A stretch of DNA of 64,000 nucleotides from Shewanella sp. Isolate11. GTDB lineage: Bacteria; Pseudomonadota; Gammaproteobacteria; Enterobacterales; Shewanellaceae. Below the pieces are notes generated by a model. That model was not told where the DNA came from. It did no database searches and worked only from the letters and a program-made list of their open reading frames with translations. The DNA is taken from assembly GCF_022398315.1 (NCBI RefSeq), contig NZ_JAKEVF010000005.1, positions 209,257 through 273,256 on the forward strand. Reading direction: 5' to 3'. This document shows positions 7,899 to 14,770 of this stretch, piece after piece; the first letter of the stretch is position 1; every line of letters begins with the position of its first letter. The position numbers and the translations under genes were made by a program.

Positions 7899-9288
7899 AT
7901 CCCATCGCTCTTGTTGATAATGCTTGCTTAGCAACTTGATGCTGGGCAAATTCATTAGGGCTATAGGTATGCAAACGTTTATCGCTAATGTGCCAAACTT
8001 TATCGATAGGCAGATGGGCTATCGGTCTATGGCTGGCGATCACTATGGCACAGCCCTGCTCGCTAAGCTTCAGCAATAACTTAGCCACCAGTAAAAAGCT
8101 GCTGTCATCTAAGCCCGCAAAAGGATCGTCAAGCAGTAACACCTTGGGCTGCAAACACGCCAATGAAGCCAAAGCCACCAGATGCTGTTGACCATAAGAT
8201 AAGGTATGTGGCGATAATGACATGAGATGCATAAGCTCTAAATCCGCCAATAACTCGGCCGCACGCTCAAGGGGTAGACCATAGCGTTTGAGACTAAATT
8301 GCATCTCATCTATCACACGAGTTTCAAATAACTGCCGACTCGGTCTCTGATGTAACAGTGCCAGCTCGGCGCCGTAAATACCTAACTTGGGCTTTTTGCC
8401 CAGCAATTTAATATTGCAACTGTCCACATCGGCTTGAATGCCTGATAAGCACTTGAGCAAGGTGCTCTTGCCGGTTCCATTCTCACCAGTCAGAGCGACT
8501 ATCTCTCCCGAATTGAGGCTGATTTGTTCACTTTCCAGCAAGCAGGTGTTATCGCTAAAACGTACCGCAAAACCTGGACTCACAAGCACTTGTTCTGCAA
8601 TTTGTGAAGGGCTATGTAATGCTCTAATATCAAGCACTTGATTCACTGGCTGCTGGTTAATATAGGGGATCAATTGACCCGCTTGCAGTTGCCATCTATG
8701 GGTTGAACAGGTCAAAAATGCCGACTTTTGATGCTCAACGATCACGATCGCCATAGCTTGAGATTGCAGTTTTTGGATCAGTTGCGAGAGTTCTTGTACA
8801 CCTTGATCATCAAGTTGTGCCCAAGGCTCGTCGAGTAACAAAATATCGGGTTTAAGTACTAATTGGGCGGCAATCATCAATCGATATCGCTGACCTAATG
8901 ACAGGTGTTGAACGGGTGTATCTAGACTGATATATAAGCCAACCTGGCGTAATGCCTTAGTCACTTCGGCGCGCATCAAGTCAGCAGCAACACCTAGATT
9001 TTCTAAGGCGAAAGCCACTTCGGCACCAATATTTTGCCTTAACAGCTGCACATTAGGATCTTGCATCACCACCCCAAGCGTGAGTCCTTCGCTGCTACAG
9101 CGCTCACCACTAAATGGCTGTTCTAAAATCCCTAGCATCAGCTTTAACAGGCTCGATTTACCCGAGCCCGTTGGGCCATAAATCAACTGGCAGTCGCCTC
9201 GATTAATCGTCAGCTGCAGCTCATCGAACAGCGGAGTTGCCGCCATTCGATAATTGAAACTGATATCCTTTAAGGCTAATAACTGCAT
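7882..9288 (-). CDS. ECF transporter double ATPase (fused EcfA-EcfA')
   Basis: A 468-residue protein with two ABC ATPase domains in tandem. Domain 1 has Walker A GPTGSGKSS, Q-loop VVMQDPN, signature LSLGQ and Walker B LLLDEPWAQLD. Domain 2 has Walker A TGENGTGKST, signature LSYGQ and LLLDDPFAGLD. In domain 2 the catalytic glutamate after Walker B is aspartate (DDP instead of DEP), so that site may be weak or regulatory, a known asymmetry in some ABC pairs. The H-loops (EHQ, SHR) are present. The gene starts 10 bp after the TonB receptor gene. It powers the adjacent CbiQ-like and S components. Confidence 0.9.
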   Translation of the reverse strand: MQLLALKDISFNYRMAATPLFDELQLTINRGDCQLIYGPTGSGKSSLLKLMLGILEQPFSGERCSSEGLTLGVVMQDPNVQLLRQNIGAEVAFALENLGVAADLMRAEVTKALRQVGLYISLDTPVQHLSLGQRYRLMIAAQLVLKPDILLLDEPWAQLDDQGVQELSQLIQKLQSQAMAIVIVEHQKSAFLTCSTHRWQLQAGQLIPYINQQPVNQVLDIRALHSPSQIAEQVLVSPGFAVRFSDNTCLLESEQISLNSGEIVALTGENGTGKSTLLKCLSGIQADVDSCNIKLLGKKPKLGIYGAELALLHQRPSRQLFETRVIDEMQFSLKRYGLPLERAAELLADLELMHLMSLSPHTLSYGQQHLVALASLACLQPKVLLLDDPFAGLDDSSFLLVAKLLLKLSEQGCAIVIASHRPIAHLPIDKVWHISDKRLHTYSPNEFAQHQVAKQALSTRAMGYACVG

Positions 9289-9298
9289 AGTGATTTAG

Positions 9299-11377
9299 TT
9301 ATAACTGCCAGGTAATACCCATAAACACTTGTCTACCCGCTTGTGGCAGACTCTCGCTCTGATAGTAGTTTTCATCAAGCAAGTTAGTGGCTCGTACATA
9401 AACCGCTAGGTTGTCACCTAAAATCGGCTGACTGACATTGATATCAACCAAGGTGTAATCATCCAACTCTTGCTCGACTAACATATTTTGGCCGCTCACT
9501 TTCTGGGTTTGCTGATAAACCTGTCCCATGATGTGCTCAACATTCAGATTAATACGTGTCTGGAAGCTGAACTCATAATCGGCTTGGAAACGCAATTGAT
9601 GACGAGGACGGTATTCGAGGGTATCGAGCCCAGGAGCTGCATCTTCATCTTCGGTATCGAGGAAGCTATAAGCAAAGGTCAGCTTAAGGTCGTCGATGCT
9701 ACGATTTTGCAAGGCAACATCCACCCCTTTAAACTTATAACGCCCCATGTTTTGGTAATAGCCAAGGCTATCTTTAGCGATATAGTTTTCGGCATCAGTG
9801 TAATAACCGGCAATATTCAAATCTGTGTTAGCACCTATGCCTTGATCTAAACTCAGTTCAACATGTTTAGAGGTTTCCGCTTGTAAATCTTCATTACCCG
9901 AAGACAAGGAATACAGGTTTCGCATCGAGGGGAAACGTACCTTACGTGCCACACCTAAATTGACTCGTGTCTGCTCTAATGCCTGCCAATAAGTCGCGGC
10001 TTGAGCCGAATAATCAGACTCATCATCGACTACGCGATCTTGCTGATGTAACGCTGCGCCCAAGGTGTAACCGACAGTGTCATACTCATGTTGATACTCG
10101 GCCGCGACCGTGTACAACCAAGAAGCATCATCGAACTCTTCACCGCTGCCACCGCCAGTACCGCTACCCGATCCTGAGCCACCACCCGAGCCAGAACCGC
10201 CACCTGAACCTGAGCCACCGCCCGAGCCAGAACCACCGCCTGAACCTGAGCCACTGCCTGAACCAGAACTCGCAGTCACATCTTTATTGATTGACTCCCA
10301 GCTTTGACGCTCGGCAATCACCGAGCCAGTGAGTAATTGACCTTCGCTAAAATCGGCAATCAACTGAAAATTACCACCTCGAACAATCGAGCGACCCTCT
10401 TGGCTCTGCTCTAAAGTATCGAACTGTTCATCAACATAACGGTTATCTAACACATCATCTTGGTTTTCATAGATAAAACCACGCAGTGTGAGTAAATCAT
10501 TGAACTGATGCGCCATGCCTAACTGAATCGTGTGAGAGTCATAATCATCAACACGATCATATTTAGCCTTGGTGCTCATCACACCATCAACCGCAGGCTT
10601 ACCCCATTCACCTTCACGATAGCTCAGATTCGCCATTAATTGTGTGCGGTCGGATAACCAATATCCGCCTTGGGCGAATACGGAAGTCACTTCCTTATCA
10701 GAGTTCAAGCGCGTGTCACCGTATTGTAGGCTAGTATCAACTTGATCATCTGATACCGCCCACCCATCGGTTTGTTGACGAGAAACAGAGATTAATCCCT
10801 GCCACTTATCACCTGAACCCGCGGCAGTGATATCACCATTGAAGGTATCATTTTCAGCCCCTTCTAAACGGCCTGAGAGCATCGGTGCGTTATCACCATT
10901 TTTGGTGCGAATATTGATAACACCACCGGCGCCGCCTGGACCATATAAAACAGACGAAGGACCGACAGAGACGGTCACAGATGCAATTTGGCTAGCAGGA
11001 ATAACACTGGGATCGAATTGACCATCTTCGGCGCCATTGGCTGGCACACCATTGATCAGATAGATAACATGACGAGATTTAAAACCACGAATATCAACTC
11101 GAGGCGTACCTTGTCCACCCACACGAACAAATACGCCTGGCACATTCTTCAAAACTTGATCTAAGGTTTGTGCTCCGAGCGCCGCGATTTCATCTTCGCT
11201 GATACTCCAAGTGGTTGTCGTTTGCTGGATTGTTGTCGGCTTCTGACCTGTCACGACTATCACTTCAGATACGTCTAAAATCGGCGATCTTTCCACATCA
11301 TCAGCGAAAGCCCCTGTGCTGGTACCTACCGCCAATGCCACTAAAGATAATTTGATTACTTTCTGATCTATCTTCAT
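9299..11377 (-). CDS. TonB-dependent outer-membrane receptor with Gly/Ser repeat
   Basis: A 692-residue protein with a signal peptide (cleavage after about residue 25, AFA), a plug domain (about 45-165; TLDQVLKNVPGVFVRVGGQG, LYGPGGAGGVINIRT) and a beta-barrel ending in ITWQL. DVSEVIVVTG at residues 35-44 may be the TonB box. Residues 370-412 are a nearly pure glycine/serine tract, encoded by 18-bp units, inserted in an extracellular loop or turn between strands. It is the first gene of a six-gene operon with an ECF importer, so it should deliver a scarce nutrient across the outer membrane. The ligand is not evident; B12-type and siderophore receptors share this architecture. Confidence 0.92.
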   Translation of the reverse strand: MKIDQKVIKLSLVALAVGTSTGAFADDVERSPILDVSEVIVVTGQKPTTIQQTTTTWSISEDEIAALGAQTLDQVLKNVPGVFVRVGGQGTPRVDIRGFKSRHVIYLINGVPANGAEDGQFDPSVIPASQIASVTVSVGPSSVLYGPGGAGGVINIRTKNGDNAPMLSGRLEGAENDTFNGDITAAGSGDKWQGLISVSRQQTDGWAVSDDQVDTSLQYGDTRLNSDKEVTSVFAQGGYWLSDRTQLMANLSYREGEWGKPAVDGVMSTKAKYDRVDDYDSHTIQLGMAHQFNDLLTLRGFIYENQDDVLDNRYVDEQFDTLEQSQEGRSIVRGGNFQLIADFSEGQLLTGSVIAERQSWESINKDVTASSGSGSGSGSGGGSGSGGGSGSGGGSGSGGGSGSGSGTGGGSGEEFDDASWLYTVAAEYQHEYDTVGYTLGAALHQQDRVVDDESDYSAQAATYWQALEQTRVNLGVARKVRFPSMRNLYSLSSGNEDLQAETSKHVELSLDQGIGANTDLNIAGYYTDAENYIAKDSLGYYQNMGRYKFKGVDVALQNRSIDDLKLTFAYSFLDTEDEDAAPGLDTLEYRPRHQLRFQADYEFSFQTRINLNVEHIMGQVYQQTQKVSGQNMLVEQELDDYTLVDINVSQPILGDNLAVYVRATNLLDENYYQSESLPQAGRQVFMGITWQL
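10142..10270 (-). repeat. Gly/Ser-coding 18-bp tandem repeat inside the TonB receptor gene
   Basis: The segment encodes residues 370-412, mostly GGGSGS units. At DNA level about four 18-bp units alternate between two sequence variants, giving a 36-bp higher-order period, flanked by shorter GS codons. The reading frame is preserved. Such repeats vary in copy number by replication slippage and here would lengthen or shorten a surface-exposed linker. Confidence 0.85.
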
Positions 11378-11508
11378 TTTTTCTACTTATTAATGACCGG
11401 ATACACGTCATTGTTCAGCGATAACGATCACACGACAAGTAAAGGAAAAACAAAAAATGACTTAGATCGACTAATTTAGCGTTCGTCAGAATAAGTGGAC
11501 TGGCAAGG

Positions 11509-11523
11509 TGGACAATTTGTCCA
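11509..11523. promoter_or_regulatory. Candidate operator, 15-bp palindrome TGGACAATTTGTCCA
   Basis: A perfect palindrome with a single central base, 132 bp upstream of the TonB receptor start and about 235 bp upstream of menF on the other strand. Two shorter related dyads follow at once: GACA-AAG-TGTC at 11529-11539 and TGTC-G-GACA at 11536-11544. The clustering suggests a repressor or activator site controlling the TonB-ECF operon; the regulator is unknown. The remainder of the 11378-11758 gap shows no ORF and no riboswitch that I recognise. Confidence 0.5.
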
Positions 11524-11758
11524 TCAATGACAAAGTGTCGGACAAAATAACTCAATTTTAGGCAGAATTGAAAAGTGGTGATAAAGCAGAATTGTTGGCC
11601 AAGCTCACACCTTATTAGGCTGTAACTTGACACATTTTTGCTGGCACATTAGTTTGTGCTAAAGATTCTTAATACCAATATGAATAAGTCTCAGTGTTGA
11701 GAGCTATAAGCTTACTCGCCATCAAAACACGAAATTGTCGATAACGTTGGAGTTTTAT

Positions 11759-13117
11759 TTGAGCGTTCCCTCGCTGCATCAGGCTATACAAACCTTAATC
11801 AGCAAGCTTAAAAAACTGGACATCCACCAGCATGGAGAGCCGATCATACAGCTATCCGAGCCTGTATGCCCCTTGCCGTCTATCGCTTGGTTAGCCAGTC
11901 AACCCAGTTATCCAAGAGTCTATTGGAGTGGCCGTGATACCCAAGAGGAAGTGGCAGCCATCGGCTCATGTAAACATTTTATTTTCGAAGATGCCGTCGA
12001 CGATAATCAGCTGAGTGCCATTTATCAGCAGCAACGTAGCTTATCCACTAACCAAGAGATCCGTTACTACGGCGGTGTCGCCTTCGATCGACATACAGAT
12101 TGTTGGCCTGAATATGGCCGAGCTCACTTCATTCTACCGCGAATAGAACTCCGCAGAAGTGGTAATGAATACAAGCTGTTGGTTAATTTAAATATTGAGA
12201 TGAGTGAGATTGAGCATGAACGCCAACTGGCTGTCGATGCCCTAGAACAACTGGCACCACCGGCGCCATTATCTCCGCCGAATAAAATTAATCTGTTAAG
12301 CCGAAGCGATCGCCCCGACCATCATCGCTGGCGTGAGTTGATTGAGCAGATCACTCAAGAGAAATTTATTAAGCAAACCCCAAAAGTGGTGTTGTCACGC
12401 TTAACTCAATTAGAGATCAACGAAAAAGTCGATCCTTGGATGCTGCTGGCCAGCTGGCAAGGACGTAATCACAACAGCTTTCAATTTGGCTTCCAGTTTA
12501 ATGCCGATAGTGCCTTTATCTCCTGCACACCAGAACGACTCTACCGTCGCTGTCAGCGAGAAGTGTTTACCGAGGCCTTGGCTGGAACAACGACTCGCGG
12601 TTTAAATGAGCATGAAGATGCTCTATTAGCGCAGCAACTGTTGGACGATAGTAAAAATAGCCATGAAAACCAGCTTGTTAGACAACACATTGTCGATGCA
12701 CTGACGCCTTTAAGTAACTATGTCGGTGCCGATGAGTTAGCTAAAATTTTCAAGCTTAGTCATATTCAACATCTACACCGCTCTATTCGCGCCGAACTCA
12801 AACCCGGTGTGAGCGATTTTCAAATCCTGCAAGCGTTACATCCCACTCCGGCAGTAGGGGGCTTACCTAAAGAGGCCGCCATCAACTTTATTCGCCAACG
12901 TGAAGGTTATACCCGAGGTTGGTACGCTGGCGCCTGTGGCTATTTTAATAAATATGAAAGTGAATTCGCCGTTGCCATTCGTAGTGCCTTGATTGAACCA
13001 GGTAGAATAAACTTGTTTGCAGGCGCGGGCATTGTCTCTGGCTCTGAAGCCGATGCCGAGTGGAATGAGTTGGAAAACAAGCTTACCACCATCATGTCGA
13101 TCCTGACCGAAGTCTAG
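11759..13117 (+). CDS. menF: Isochorismate synthase MenF
   Basis: Converts chorismate to isochorismate, the first step of menaquinone synthesis. The C-terminal half has the chorismate-binding signature: ISCTPERLY, EALAGTTTRG, HPTPAVGGLPK and GAGIVSGSEADAEWNELENK. The length, 452 residues, fits MenF (431 in E. coli). There is no ATG at the start. A TTG at 11759 has GGAG 6 bp upstream and is preferred; TTG codons at 11735 and 11747 would add 8 or 4 residues. No other men genes lie in the window. EntC-type isochorismate synthases are similar, but no siderophore genes are adjacent, so MenF is the better call. Confidence 0.88.
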   Translation: MSVPSLHQAIQTLISKLKKLDIHQHGEPIIQLSEPVCPLPSIAWLASQPSYPRVYWSGRDTQEEVAAIGSCKHFIFEDAVDDNQLSAIYQQQRSLSTNQEIRYYGGVAFDRHTDCWPEYGRAHFILPRIELRRSGNEYKLLVNLNIEMSEIEHERQLAVDALEQLAPPAPLSPPNKINLLSRSDRPDHHRWRELIEQITQEKFIKQTPKVVLSRLTQLEINEKVDPWMLLASWQGRNHNSFQFGFQFNADSAFISCTPERLYRRCQREVFTEALAGTTTRGLNEHEDALLAQQLLDDSKNSHENQLVRQHIVDALTPLSNYVGADELAKIFKLSHIQHLHRSIRAELKPGVSDFQILQALHPTPAVGGLPKEAAINFIRQREGYTRGWYAGACGYFNKYESEFAVAIRSALIEPGRINLFAGAGIVSGSEADAEWNELENKLTTIMSILTEV

Positions 13118-13302
13118 GCCTTACCCGAGCTTTGACCGTTTATTTATCGATTAATACAAAAATTGGCCGAATATACCTTGCTCATTTCAACTAATTCTCT
13201 ATAATCTGCCGCCCAAATTAATTATCGCTATCGGACATAAAGCATCGCCAAACGGCTAAGCTTACTAATACTAAAAACGGCTCGATAGTCACGATTCACT
13301 TT

Positions 13303-13340
13303 AGCGGGTTCCCTCACCCCGCATTAACCACCAAAAAGGC
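13303..13340 (+). promoter_or_regulatory. preQ1-I-like riboswitch upstream of yhhQ
   Basis: The mRNA leader contains stem GCGGG (13304-13308) paired with CCCGC (13318-13322), a loop beginning UUC and ending UCAC, then an A-rich tail ending AAAAAGG (13333-13339). This follows the H-type pseudoknot plan of preQ1-I aptamers, in which the tail AAGG both pairs with the loop and is the ribosome site, here 7 bp before the yhhQ start codon. The downstream gene imports the ligand's relatives, consistent with feedback on queuosine-precursor uptake. The remaining upstream gap, 13118-13302, is A+T-rich and probably holds the promoter. Confidence 0.75.
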
Positions 13341-13346
13341 CACAAG

Positions 13347-14015
13347 ATGTTAATGTTATCTCAAGCGCAAATACAGCGCGCACTATGGCTATTAGTCAGC
13401 TTTCATATTCTGATTATTTCAGCCAGTAATTATTTAGTTCAGCTTCCTTTTCAACTGTTTGGTTTTCATACCACTTGGGGCGCATTTAGCTTTCCATTTG
13501 TCTATTTGGCAACCGACCTCACTGTTAGAGTATTTGGCCAGCAAAACGCACGTAAAATCATCCTCAAAGCCATGTTACCCGCACTGGTGATCTCTTACTT
13601 AATTGGCGTACTGTTCCATCAAGGCGGTTTTCAAGGCGCTCAATCACTGGCCGAATTTAACAACTTTGTATTTCGTATCGCCTTTGCCAGCTTTGCCGCT
13701 TATCTGGTCGGCCAACTCATGGATATTAAAGTATTCGCCAAACTCAGAAGTGCCAGAGCCTGGTGGATTGCCCCAGCGGCCTCGACGGTAATTGGTAATC
13801 TTGTCGATACCTTAGTGTTTTTCAGTGTCGCCTTTTACGCTTCGACCGATCCCTTTATGGCAAGCCACTGGCCAGAAATAGCCACTGTTGACTACGGGTT
13901 CAAGCTACTGGTGAGTTTGTGCCTATTCCTACCAGCCTACGGCGTTTTACTGCGCGTATTGCAAGATAGACTACTGCGAGTCAGTTCAACAAATCGCGAC
14001 AACACACTGGCCTGA
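13347..14015 (+). CDS. yhhQ: Queuosine precursor transporter YhhQ (VUT family)
   Basis: A 222-residue inner-membrane protein with about six helices. The N-terminal half carries the VUT/YhhQ signature FSFPFVYLATDLTVRVFG (about residues 47-64), and GNLVDTLVFFSVAF near residue 150 is likewise conserved. YhhQ imports preQ0 and preQ1 for queuosine tRNA modification. The preQ1-I-like leader directly upstream independently supports this substrate. A second ATG two codons downstream is possible; the first is the better distance from AAGG. Confidence 0.93.
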   Translation: MLMLSQAQIQRALWLLVSFHILIISASNYLVQLPFQLFGFHTTWGAFSFPFVYLATDLTVRVFGQQNARKIILKAMLPALVISYLIGVLFHQGGFQGAQSLAEFNNFVFRIAFASFAAYLVGQLMDIKVFAKLRSARAWWIAPAASTVIGNLVDTLVFFSVAFYASTDPFMASHWPEIATVDYGFKLLVSLCLFLPAYGVLLRVLQDRLLRVSSTNRDNTLA

Positions 14016-14095
14016 CCAGTTGTTTTAGACTATCATCGCGGCACTTTTAATTAGCCAAGTGCCGCCTTGATGGCGTCGTTATTTGGAGAAATCAG

Positions 14096-14557
14096 ATGTA
14101 CACCATAGCTATCGAACGCCACACTCAACTCGACAATAGCCTGTTACAAACCATCATTGAACTCGCTAAGCAAATTCCTGAGTTCGAAAACCGTTACCAA
14201 GTAGAAGATATCCAACAGCGCCTACAAGATAGGCCCATGCTGCTGCAATTTATCCGTGTTGAGGGTGAGTTAGTGGGATTTAAGGTTGGCTACAGCGAAC
14301 AGCAAGGTCAATTTTATAGCTGGTTAGGCGCAGTCTTACCTGAGTTTAGACAGCTGGGATTAGCCACCCAACTCCTTGCCGATCAGGAAGCTTGGGCCAA
14401 AGCCAATGGCTTTAATCAAATGCAAGTTAAGACCTATAACCGCTTCGCCGCCATGCTACAGATGTTGATTCAGCAGGGATATAAGATTGCAGGATTACAA
14501 AAAGAGGGTGAAACAATTAATGATAACAAGTTGTTTTTAAACAAAGTTTTAAATTAA
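14096..14557 (+). CDS. GNAT family N-acetyltransferase
   Basis: A 153-residue single-domain protein. The acetyl-CoA site appears as AVLPEFRQLGLATQLLADQE (about 79-98), a variant of the Q/RxxGxG/A motif of the GNAT fold, and the C-terminal strand pattern fits. The substrate cannot be told from sequence. The start ATG has GGAG 9 bp upstream. It is the last gene before the RyhB locus and is not obviously in an operon with yhhQ, from which it is separated by 80 bp. Confidence 0.8.
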   Translation: MYTIAIERHTQLDNSLLQTIIELAKQIPEFENRYQVEDIQQRLQDRPMLLQFIRVEGELVGFKVGYSEQQGQFYSWLGAVLPEFRQLGLATQLLADQEAWAKANGFNQMQVKTYNRFAAMLQMLIQQGYKIAGLQKEGETINDNKLFLNKVLN

Positions 14558-14591
14558 CTAGTAAATATTTACATATTTATCGATTAATAAC

Positions 14592-14620
14592 TTGCCAACG
14601 CGAATGATAATGATTACTAT
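14592..14620 (+). promoter_or_regulatory. ryhB promoter with overlapping Fur box
   Basis: A -35 TTGCCA (14592-14597) and a -10 TACTAT (14615-14620) are separated by exactly 17 bp. The sequence TGATAATGATTACTA at 14605-14619 matches 12 of 15 positions of the Fur consensus TGATAATGATTATCA and overlaps the -10 element, so iron-loaded Fur should block transcription. Predicted transcription start is near 14627. Confidence 0.8.
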
Positions 14621-14626
14621 TTAGAT

Positions 14627-14743
14627 GCGTTCCAAAGCTCAGTTCATTAAGCACTTCATCTCTGCTTAATTCCTTGAGTTCGCAAGCACAACATTGCTCA
14701 CACACTCTTTGTGGCCGGAATAGAAATATTCCGGCTTTTTTTT
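14627..14743 (+). ncRNA. ryhB: RyhB small RNA (iron-sparing regulator)
   Basis: The intergenic segment contains AAGCACAACATTGCTCACA (14676-14694), nearly identical to the conserved RyhB core (AAGCACGACATTGCTCACA in E. coli). It ends in a strong Rho-independent terminator with stem GCCGGAATA/TATTCCGGC (14714-14722 and 14727-14735) and eight T residues. A promoter with a Fur box lies just upstream. The predicted RNA of about 117 nt should base-pair with mRNAs of iron-using proteins through Hfq when iron is low. The start is inferred from the promoter, the end from the terminator. Confidence 0.88.
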
Positions 14744-14770
14744 CGTTTTTTATTAATTAGTTATTGGCTA

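Noticed and set aside
11415..11633. 72-aa minus-strand ORF in the TonB-menF gap
   Set aside because: It spans the palindromic operator cluster, lacks a ribosome site and has no protein-like conservation signal visible.
11670..11690. AATACCAATATG resembling the palindromic repeat end
   Set aside because: Only one end matches and no inverted partner follows within 200 bp.
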